Below are positions 6,213 through 11,406 of a stretch of 11,406 nt of DNA, in pieces. Below the pieces are notes generated by a model. That model was not told the DNA's origin. It ran no database searches and saw only the letters and a program-made list of their open reading frames with translations. A program made the translations under genes and the position numbers. Source of the stretch: Rickettsiales bacterium (GTDB lineage Bacteria > Pseudomonadota > Alphaproteobacteria > Rickettsiales > Deianiraeaceae); contig JAFUUN010000080.1 of NCBI GenBank assembly GCA_017477855.1, positions 1 through 11,406 of the forward strand, written 5' to 3'. Position 1 is the first letter of the stretch; every line of letters begins with the position of its first letter.

Positions 6213-7199
6213 ATGATTAAAAAAAAGTCCTTCTCAATGGTGGAGCTTTCAATAGTGTTGCTTATACTTTCGCTATTGGCCGGAGGTATTTTAATTGGTA
6301 GAAATATCGTTGATAGAGCAAAGATACAGAGAATTATTTTTGAAATGGATTATTACGAAAAGGCATTCCGACAATTTTATGATAATTACGATGTGGTACC
6401 CGGCAACCTTGGTTATGAAACTTGCATTAAACATGTTGAATTTCACGGATGTACTGCAACTTGGCCAAATTACGAATGCAATAAAAGTCACGAGGATTTC
6501 TGTAAAATGGTTCAGGATAAGCCAACAGGTTTTGGTGGAGATAATAGAATTTTGAGAAATGATAATGAAATAAATGTGTATAGTCCAATGTGTCAGCTGT
6601 CAAGCGCAAAACTTATTGATAAGGATGTGTTGTGTTTGAATTGGTACACATCTGGTTTTCAACTTGATAAGACATATTCAAATGGGATATATCACTACAA
6701 GCAACACAATATATTTCCGAAGAGCTCTTTTGATGACGATGTTGTGATAACTTTCCATGGCTTTAATGATTTTGAAGATGGCAGTGAATACAAAAACAAC
6801 TTCAATTTCTATAACATGAATAGGGATGATGAATATGAGACGTCAAACAGTAATTTTAAATATGCTGTTAATGGTAAAAATGCATTGGTATTTACATCCG
6901 CAAATAGTGGATGTGAGTGCACTGCAAGCAACCAAAACTGTTCTTGTAGTAAATCCATCGGCGCATTGACTTCCAAAGAAGCATCAAGATTGGATTTAAA
7001 AATTGATGATGGTATGCCAGGCAGTGGAACATTGTTGGCATATAAAAATGATTTTGCTCATGTATTTTTAGCAAAGGAAAAGGACATTGTCAAAACCTGT
7101 TATGCTGGTAAAGTCCAAGATATTGATAATGCGCATTATCTAAATAGCTCTAACAAAAAGTATGGCTGCAATATCATTAAGGTTATGAAAAGTTTGTAG
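6213..7199 (+). CDS. Type IV pilin-like / pseudopilin protein, cysteine-rich
   Basis: With the ATG at 6213 the 328-aa product begins MIKKKS followed by 'FSMVELSIVLLILSLLAGG', a class III prepilin signal. Prepilin peptidase should cut between S6 and F7, the new +5 residue is the required Glu, and a long hydrophobic helix follows. The residue before the cut is Ser rather than the usual Gly. The remaining 290 residues are polar and rich in Asn, Asp and Tyr, with 12 cysteines, including 'CECTASNQNCSC'; this suggests a disulfide-bonded domain outside the cytoplasmic membrane. It is larger than most major pilins, so a minor pilin or type II secretion pseudopilin is more likely. A TTG two codons upstream (6207) is possible but adds nothing. 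No other pilus gene is nearby. No Shine-Dalgarno sequence. Confidence 0.75.
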   Translation: MIKKKSFSMVELSIVLLILSLLAGGILIGRNIVDRAKIQRIIFEMDYYEKAFRQFYDNYDVVPGNLGYETCIKHVEFHGCTATWPNYECNKSHEDFCKMVQDKPTGFGGDNRILRNDNEINVYSPMCQLSSAKLIDKDVLCLNWYTSGFQLDKTYSNGIYHYKQHNIFPKSSFDDDVVITFHGFNDFEDGSEYKNNFNFYNMNRDDEYETSNSNFKYAVNGKNALVFTSANSGCECTASNQNCSCSKSIGALTSKEASRLDLKIDDGMPGSGTLLAYKNDFAHVFLAKEKDIVKTCYAGKVQDIDNAHYLNSSNKKYGCNIIKVMKSL

Positions 7200-7223
7200 A
7201 ATGATTTTTTCAAAAAAATTTCT

Positions 7224-7317
7224 GTTGCGCTGCCCGAGGCCACGCCCTCGCCGTTTGCAATCTCCTCGTTCTGCTACGCTCCACTTCGTCCAGCAAACGC
7301 GCTCCGCGCCGCGCAAC
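7224..7317 (-). repeat. GC-rich three-arm palindromic repeat, copy 4 (reverse orientation)
   Basis: The outer stem is GTTGCGC/GCGCAAC (7224-7230/7311-7317), and the constant hairpin CGAGG-CCACGC-CCTCG is near the left end, because this copy is inverted relative to copies 1, 2 and 6. The middle arm is CGTTTGC (7252-7258)/GCAAACG (7293-7299), again self-consistent but different from the other copies. It begins 24 nt after the pilin stop and ends 59 nt before prfB. The 24-nt gap holds an A/T mirror (TTTTTT-C-AAAAAAA). Confidence 0.88.
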
Positions 7318-7376
7318 TGACATTCCTTTTCACAATCAGATATTGAAAATTAAAATTCATCTTCAATTATTAAAAA

Positions 7377-8480
7377 ATGGCAACGCTTTTTGAGCTAAAA
7401 CAGCAGGTTGGTGAGATGAAAAACAATCTCTCTGTGCTTGAAAATATCCTGCAAATTGAGGCAAAAAAGGCCAGACAAAAAGAGATTGAAACACAGCTCG
7501 GTGAATGTTGGAATGATGTCAAATTGTGCGCCAGTTTGTCAAAGGAAAAGACAATGATTACAAACATCATCAACGAGTTTGATGGCATAAAAAGTGATGT
7601 AAATAATATTAATGATTTACTGGAACTTCCAGAAAGTGAGCTTGATGCAGGTACGATTGCTGAGATTGAGGCAAGCGCTAACAAACTGCAAAATGACTTG
7701 AAAAGAATTCGGACAAAGTCGCTATTTAACAGAGCAAATGACAGCTGTAATGCGTTTTTGGAGATTAATTCTGGGGCTGGCGGCACAGAGAGCTGTGATT
7801 GGGCGGAAATGTTGTTGCGGATGTACACAATGTGGGCCGACAAGCACAATTTCAAGGTAGAAATCATTGATAAGCTGGACGGTGAGGAAGCTGGTATCAA
7901 GAGCGCAACCTTGCAAATCAGTGGCGACTTTGCATATGGCCTACTGAAAAACGAGACAGGTGCGCACCGATTGGTAAGAATTTCACCGTTCAATGCTAAT
8001 GGCAAGCGCCAAACAAGCTTTGCTGGCGTGTATGTCTATCCAGAGGTCAATGACGACATTGAAATCACAATCAATCCTGCTGATTTGCGTATTGATGTTT
8101 ATCGTTCAAGTGGGGCAGGGGGGCAGCATGTCAACAAAACAGAGAGCGCAGTAAGAATTACACACATTCCAACAGGGATTGTTTGTGCCTGCCAGACACA
8201 GAGATCGCAATTTCAGAACAAGGACTACGCTATGAAGCAGTTGAAGTCCAAGCTTTATGAGCGAGAATTGGAAAAACAAAATGCCGAAAAACAAGCTCAA
8301 GAAGAGGCTAAAACAGATATCTCATGGGGCAATCAAATACGCAGTTATGTCTTGCATCCCTACAAAATGGTAAAGGATCTTCGCAGCAATTTTGATGTCG
8401 GTAACGCCCAAGCCGTGCTTGATGGCGATTTGGATGATTTAATTGAGAGCGTGTTGTTGGTTAGGTCTGGCGCCCGTTAA
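7377..8480 (+). CDS. prfB: Peptide chain release factor 2, no frameshift
   Basis: RF2 recognises UGA and UAA stop codons in the ribosomal A site and triggers peptide release. The 367-aa product has the full family layout: an N-terminal helical domain (about 1-120), 'NSGAGGTESCDWAEMLLRMY' (131-150), the stop-codon-reading tripeptide SPF (203-205, specific to RF2) and the catalytic GGQ (248-250) in 'SGAGGQHVNKTESAVRITH'. Most bacteria make RF2 through a programmed +1 frameshift at an in-frame UGA near codon 26; here the same place, inside 'LENILQIEAKK', is read straight through, so that autoregulation is absent. The ATG at 7377 follows an A/T-rich leader with no Shine-Dalgarno sequence. Its stop overlaps a small minus-strand ORF by 4 nt. 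Confidence 0.95.
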   Translation: MATLFELKQQVGEMKNNLSVLENILQIEAKKARQKEIETQLGECWNDVKLCASLSKEKTMITNIINEFDGIKSDVNNINDLLELPESELDAGTIAEIEASANKLQNDLKRIRTKSLFNRANDSCNAFLEINSGAGGTESCDWAEMLLRMYTMWADKHNFKVEIIDKLDGEEAGIKSATLQISGDFAYGLLKNETGAHRLVRISPFNANGKRQTSFAGVYVYPEVNDDIEITINPADLRIDVYRSSGAGGQHVNKTESAVRITHIPTGIVCACQTQRSQFQNKDYAMKQLKSKLYERELEKQNAEKQAQEEAKTDISWGNQIRSYVLHPYKMVKDLRSNFDVGNAQAVLDGDLDDLIESVLLVRSGAR

Positions 8481-8656
8481 ATCAACAATTTTATTTGAGT
8501 AAAATGATTGACAACTTTGCAACAATTTTCAACATTTTTTGTTTGTCTTGCACTTATGCACGATAAAAAGCAGTCATTCAAAGGTATAACATGTAAGTAG
8601 CTTGAAGCCAATACTTTTCTGCCGTCTTTAAACAACTCAAGCATATAATTTATCAT
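8477..8656 (-). CDS. Small ORF of unknown function, abutting the ORF at 8657
   Basis: A 59-aa frame starts MINYMLELFKDGRKVLASSY and begins directly after the stop of the upstream ORF (TAAATG), an arrangement typical of coupled genes. It ends inside the last codons of convergent prfB. The composition (four Cys, mixed hydrophobic) gives no function. It may be real, or the two ORFs may be the remains of one broken gene. Confidence 0.3.
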   Translation of the reverse strand: MINYMLELFKDGRKVLASSYLHVIPLNDCFLSCISARQTKNVENCCKVVNHFTQIKLLI

Positions 8657-8947
8657 TTATCCAAATGGATGCGCATGTACATGAATTTTTGGAATTTCGT
8701 TAAGCTCTTTCTGAATATACTTGTACTTTAATAAATCAGCGTTTTTGCTTTTCAATAAATGTTCAACTAAATAATAGGGTACTCCTGCTTGCATGCATGC
8801 AACAAGCGTTCTATAATGTGATTTGACAAACTCATCTATCTGTTTATAAATTCGGTTTTTTCGGTTTTTGTCTCTGGATGACGATAAGTCTTCAATTAAC
8901 TTATTCAAATTTTCCAATAACTTTTTGTGTTTCTCATCTTGATCCAA
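8657..8947 (-). CDS. Small helical protein of unknown function, non-ATG start
   Basis: I do not recognise this 96-aa product. It is highly charged and probably helical: 'KHKKLLENLNKLIEDL' (6-21), then 'NRIYKQIDEFVKSHYRTLVA', then 'GVPYYLVEHLL' (54-64) and a His-rich end (IHVHAHPFG). No ATG exists in frame before residue 52, so it would start at TTG 8947 or the CTG before it; AAAGG about 12 nt upstream is a possible weak ribosome site. The lack of ATG may mean that it is a fragment. The next ORF follows without a gap. The two could form a small two-gene unit such as a toxin-antitoxin pair, but nothing in the sequence shows this. Confidence 0.45.
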   Translation of the reverse strand: MDQDEKHKKLLENLNKLIEDLSSSRDKNRKNRIYKQIDEFVKSHYRTLVACMQAGVPYYLVEHLLKSKNADLLKYKYIQKELNEIPKIHVHAHPFG

Positions 8948-9055
8948 CAGAAAATTATAACCTTTAATGCTATATTATTTTCAATTTGTTGCTGCTTTAC
9001 TATGCCTAAACCAAACAGATTTTATCAGAAAAAAGCCAGATTTACAAGGAAATAT

Positions 9056-9148
9056 GTTGCGCTGCCCGAGGCCACGCCCTCGCGGTTTGGCACCGCCATG
9101 CTCCTCCTCGCTACGCTCGACGGCCAAACTCGCTCCGCACAGCGCAAC
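9056..9148 (-). repeat. GC-rich three-arm palindromic repeat, copy 5 (reverse orientation)
   Basis: The outer stem is GTTGCGC/GCGCAAC (9056-9062/9142-9148) and the middle arm is GTTTGGC (9085-9091)/GCCAAAC (9123-9129), extended by CCG/CGG after a one-base bulge. The constant hairpin CGAGG-CCACGC-CCTCG lies between the outer stem and the middle arm. It lies 14 nt beyond the HMG-CoA reductase stop, in forward orientation relative to that gene. No strong T-run follows. Confidence 0.88.
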
Positions 9149-9162
9149 ATTAAATTAAACTT

Positions 9163-10215
9163 TCATTTAATCTTCCTCTCTAACACCAAATGGCTTTTTA
9201 CAAGTTCATCCTGATTTGTCAGTGCTGCCATAAGGGAGAGCTCTCCACACCAAACAACTGCTCCAATTATCGCCGCCATGCGCTTGCTTGCGCCATCTAT
9301 TAATATGCCATTATCACTAATACAACCAATAGTTTTTAGGTTTTTCCTGACAAAACCAAAGTTCTTACCATTCCCAACGCAACCGCAGATGATGTTCGGT
9401 AAGCTGACAGAGAAATATAAATCGCCATCTGAATTGACTTCGCAGTAGGTTATCCCCTGCGAACCCTCTATTATATTAGCCACGTCCTGTCCTAACGGGA
9501 GATAAAGTGCAGCCAACATGTTTGCGTAATGCGCATTTGCAGAGCACACCGAGCCACCCAACACTGACCCGACAAAGTTCTTTTTGTTGTTCAATTCTAC
9601 CATTTTTTCAGGTGTAGTTTTCAGCAACTCGCCGCATGTCTGGCGCGAAATCACTGACTCCGCAACAACATGTTTTCCGCGCCCGCGAATAGAATTTATC
9701 GCACTGGCCTTTTTATCACAGCAGGTATTTCCTGAGTTTGATATGTATTTCACGTCCATTCCACAGTTTTCAACGGCCCACTTGGCAACTGCATTTGTGG
9801 CGATTGTTGTCATGTTATGTCCCGCAGCCTCACCTGTATAGTATGCAAACCGTACATAAACCAAGTTCCCTACAAACTGATTTTCAACATCCAAAATCTT
9901 GCAGTGATGGCTTGTTGTAGACACTATTTCCTGCAATTTTCCACTTGCGCATTGTTCCTCTAAGAACGCAGCAAGACGTTGAACTTCTATCACATTTTTG
10001 CACTGAAAAATCACACTTCTTGTCATGCAATCTGACAAAACTGCCACCGAAATTGGATGAGCTTTTGACACCTTGACACCTCTTTTTATGCTTGCAAACA
10101 GCGGTGTCTCATAGGTAGAAATTGGAAAATCCACCTGCTCGTTGCGCCCGAGATGATTAATACACAGACACTCAATGATGCGGGTTGGTATGGTTGTTTG
10201 GTTTTCAAAACTCAT
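9163..10215 (-). CDS. Class I hydroxymethylglutaryl-CoA reductase
   Basis: This enzyme reduces HMG-CoA to mevalonate with two NAD(P)H, the committed step of the mevalonate route to isoprenoids. From the ATG at 10215 the 350-aa product keeps all four catalytic residues: E36 (TYETPLFAS), K168 in 'SGNTCCDKKASAIN' (161-174), D244 in 'LGQDVANIIEGSQG' and H342 in 'LVKSHLVLER'. The cofactor loop is 'TGEAAGHNM' (127-135) in place of DAMGMNM, and 'NSIRGRGKHVVAE' and 'ANAHYANMLAA' are also present. The DKK motif places it in class I, not the usual bacterial class II. The N-terminal helical domain is almost missing: the protein starts at the 'EN..IP.G' motif. An in-frame TTG at 10248 would add 11 residues. 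It lies 41 nt after the Asn-rich gene (8 nt if TTG is used), so they probably share a transcript. There is no membrane anchor. Confidence 0.88.
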   Translation of the reverse strand: MSFENQTTIPTRIIECLCINHLGRNEQVDFPISTYETPLFASIKRGVKVSKAHPISVAVLSDCMTRSVIFQCKNVIEVQRLAAFLEEQCASGKLQEIVSTTSHHCKILDVENQFVGNLVYVRFAYYTGEAAGHNMTTIATNAVAKWAVENCGMDVKYISNSGNTCCDKKASAINSIRGRGKHVVAESVISRQTCGELLKTTPEKMVELNNKKNFVGSVLGGSVCSANAHYANMLAALYLPLGQDVANIIEGSQGITYCEVNSDGDLYFSVSLPNIICGCVGNGKNFGFVRKNLKTIGCISDNGILIDGASKRMAAIIGAVVWCGELSLMAALTNQDELVKSHLVLERKIK

Positions 10216-10256
10216 GCACCACAGAAGACATAACAGTTTTATTTGCAAATGGTTTG

Positions 10257-11162
10257 TTATGCATTAATCTGATTGCCAGCTTGATTATTTACATTATTAA
10301 GATTGTGTAAAAGCGCTTGTTGGTTTTGTTCTTGTTTGTATCTCTGATAATTTTCTTCTAATAATTCCTTTAGTTGCCTGTAGGTGACCGTGTTTTCGCG
10401 AATCATAGGTTCATATATAGCAATTTTGTCGGTCTGTTCATTATTGAATGTTTGATTATCCGTGTTTGCATATGCGTTTTGTAGTTTATTAATAATCATA
10501 GTATGCCTTTGTTTTTCACATGACGACCTACAAACTTTATCTAATTTCCTACCACCATTGTTCAAACAATATAATGGGAGCCACACTGGTGATAAAATTC
10601 TAAGCACAGTATTGTATGCACGGTTTTGACCATCTCCTCGGCTAGGACAAATGCTGGTATGAGCCATAAAACTATCATATATATTTTCCAATAAACTGCT
10701 TAAGAAGTTGCGATCCATAACTTTTTTATGGTATTTACAAAATGTATCGTAGTTTATATTGTTAATGGAAGTTTCTTGATTATCGTCTTTTATGACAATG
10801 TCATATTCATTATTAGGTTTTTTTCTTATGATCAAACAAGGATCGCCAATTTTAAAGGTACATTGTTGAGTGTTGTTTTGTTGAGAACTATCAACAGCTT
10901 TTCTGCCCATCACGATTTCATTATCGTTTTCATATTTGTAACACAAACCGTTTGTGTCTGCCACTTGAATATCCTTTTCCTTACAATTGTCAAACCATCT
11001 TTTAATTTTTTTGCGAATTTTTGCCGTTACAATAACACCATTATTATGATTTATGCTATTCAATTGCTGACGAAATGTGCTTATTGGTGTTTGTTGTGCA
11101 GTTTGTGCATGTGTTTGGTCGACTGCGGAGTTGTTCGTGTTTACATTATTATTATTTGACAT
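10257..11162 (-). CDS. Asn/Gln-rich protein of unknown function, possible secreted effector
   Basis: I do not recognise this 301-aa product. The ends are low-complexity and probably disordered: residues 1-27 are Asn/Thr/Gln/Ala-rich (MSNNNNVNTNNSAVDQT..) and the C-terminus is similar (NNVNNQAGNQINA). The middle has a basic helix 'AKIRKKIKRWFDNCKEKDI' (about 47-65), a beta-rich stretch around 'CTFKIGDPCLIIRK', and a Cys pair in 'VCRSSCEKQRH'. There is no signal peptide or membrane segment. The ATG at 11162 has a fair Shine-Dalgarno sequence (AGG, 8 nt upstream). The frame stays open upstream to 11357 through the GC-rich repeat, but that part is low-complexity repeat translation and is left out. 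Intracellular bacteria often secrete such proteins through type IV systems; this is inference only. Confidence 0.7.
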   Translation of the reverse strand: MSNNNNVNTNNSAVDQTHAQTAQQTPISTFRQQLNSINHNNGVIVTAKIRKKIKRWFDNCKEKDIQVADTNGLCYKYENDNEIVMGRKAVDSSQQNNTQQCTFKIGDPCLIIRKKPNNEYDIVIKDDNQETSINNINYDTFCKYHKKVMDRNFLSSLLENIYDSFMAHTSICPSRGDGQNRAYNTVLRILSPVWLPLYCLNNGGRKLDKVCRSSCEKQRHTMIINKLQNAYANTDNQTFNNEQTDKIAIYEPMIRENTVTYRQLKELLEENYQRYKQEQNQQALLHNLNNVNNQAGNQINA

Positions 11163-11193
11163 ATATTTACCTATAAATCTTAGAAAAGATAGC

Positions 11194-11208
11194 AAAAAAA
11201 AAAAAAAA
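11194..11208. repeat. 15-bp poly-A/poly-T tract in the leader of the Asn-rich gene
   Basis: There is an uninterrupted run of 15 A's on the plus strand, 32 nt upstream of the minus-strand ATG at 11162 and 14 nt from the GC-rich repeat. Read with that repeat in the minus direction, it is hairpin-then-T-run, so it might attenuate transcription; runs of this length also vary in length by slippage. Confidence 0.6.
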
Positions 11209-11221
11209 CAAGCGAATTTTT

Positions 11222-11314
11222 GTTGCGCGGCGCGGAGCGGGCTTGGCCGCCGAGCGCAGCGAGGAGGAGCGTAGCGGTGCCAAACCGCGAGGGCGTGGCC
11301 TCGGGCAGCGCAAC
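11222..11314 (+). repeat. GC-rich three-arm palindromic repeat, copy 6
   Basis: The outer stem is GTTGCGC/GCGCAAC (11222-11228/11308-11314). The middle arm has TTGGC (11243-11247) with GCCAA (11279-11283) plus CGC/GCG inside, and one C-A mismatch where other copies have T-A. The constant CGAGG-GCGTGG-CCTCG hairpin is intact. Unlike the other full copies, it lies between two divergent starts rather than next to a stop codon. Confidence 0.88.
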
Positions 11315-11362
11315 AGAAAAGTTTTTTTCTTGCATATAAAAAAATGTCGGCGCACATAAATC

Positions 11363-11406
11363 ATGGCTTTAAAAAGGGCGATTGCAGTGCGGCTGGATAG
11401 AGTGAA
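11363..11406 (+). CDS. Possible start of a rightward gene, cut by the window edge
   Basis: An ATG at 11363 opens a frame running to the edge without a stop (MALKRAIAVRLDRV). It is basic and compositionally protein-like, but fourteen codons are too few to identify. No Shine-Dalgarno sequence is visible. It would be divergent from the Asn-rich gene. Confidence 0.3.
   Translation, partial: MALKRAIAVRLDRV

Noticed and set aside
7370..8005. Minus-strand 211-aa ORF opposite prfB
   Set aside because: It is an antisense shadow of a certain gene; its Ser/Leu/Phe-rich sequence has no domain pattern.
9003..9214. Plus-strand ORF MPKPNRFYQKKARF.. running through repeat copy 5
   Set aside because: Only 18 codons are outside repeat or antisense DNA, there is no Shine-Dalgarno sequence, and it overlaps the end of HMG-CoA reductase. 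Kept as a finding because in-frame repeats are known elsewhere.
2236..11314. CRISPR array
   Set aside because: The repeats are kilobases apart, in both orientations, with genes between them and no regular spacers or cas genes.
11163..11357. N-terminal extension of the Asn-rich gene to an ATG at 11357
   Set aside because: The added 65 residues are translation of the GC-rich repeat plus a poly-T tract (FFFFLL), while the ATG at 11162 has a Shine-Dalgarno sequence at good spacing.

Overview
This is an AT-rich, gene-dense bacterial segment that looks like an alphaproteobacterium with an intracellular or host-associated lifestyle, of the Rickettsiales/Holosporales kind. The evidence is a lone VirB9-like type IV secretion gene, a type IV pilin-like protein with a non-Gly prepilin cleavage site, an alphaproteobacterial-style bL28, starts mostly without Shine-Dalgarno sequences, and GC-rich palindromic repeats scattered between AT-rich genes. 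The taxonomic placement is inference; no rRNA or other decisive marker is present.

Layout. 1-264: start of a leftward gene running off the window, with a good promoter, then a roughly 170-bp GC-richer element bounded by 12-bp inverted repeats. 265-2229 (+): three tightly packed or overlapping genes, namely ATP synthase delta (atpH), a D-amino-acid aminotransferase and a TPR-like small protein. 2325-3671 (-): an orphan EcoRI-family adenine methyltransferase fused to an N-terminal T5orf172/GIY-YIG domain. 3810-4193 (+): ribosomal protein bL28. 4326-5936 (-): virB9 followed by a basic helical protein of unknown function. 6213-7199 (+): a cysteine-rich pilin-like protein. 7377-8480 (+): release factor 2 without the usual programmed frameshift. 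8477-8947 (-): two small unknown ORFs. 9163-11162 (-): an Asn/Gln-rich unknown protein and a short class I HMG-CoA reductase. 11363-end (+): a possible gene start.

The most striking structure is a GC-rich (74% in the copy at 2236) repeat of 81-109 bp, with five full copies (2236, 4216, 7224, 9056, 11222) and a degenerate one near 6002. Each full copy can fold into a three-way junction: an outer stem GTTGCGC/GCGCAAC, a constant hairpin CGAGG-GCGTGG-CCTCG, and a variable middle hairpin whose two sides change together between copies (GTTTGGC/GCCAAAC, GTTTGT/ACAAAC, GTTTGC/GCAAAC). Six of the seven complete multi- or single-gene transcription units end 1-24 nt from a copy, and two copies sit between convergent genes. 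This suggests a role in termination or 3'-end stabilisation.

The genes are mostly unrelated housekeeping functions (ATP synthesis, cell-wall D-amino acids, translation, isoprenoid synthesis) mixed with accessory functions (DNA modification, secretion, pilin). I see no defence island or phage in the window. The best candidates for something undescribed are the covarying repeat family, the T5orf172-methyltransferase fusion and the HMG-CoA reductase in this background.
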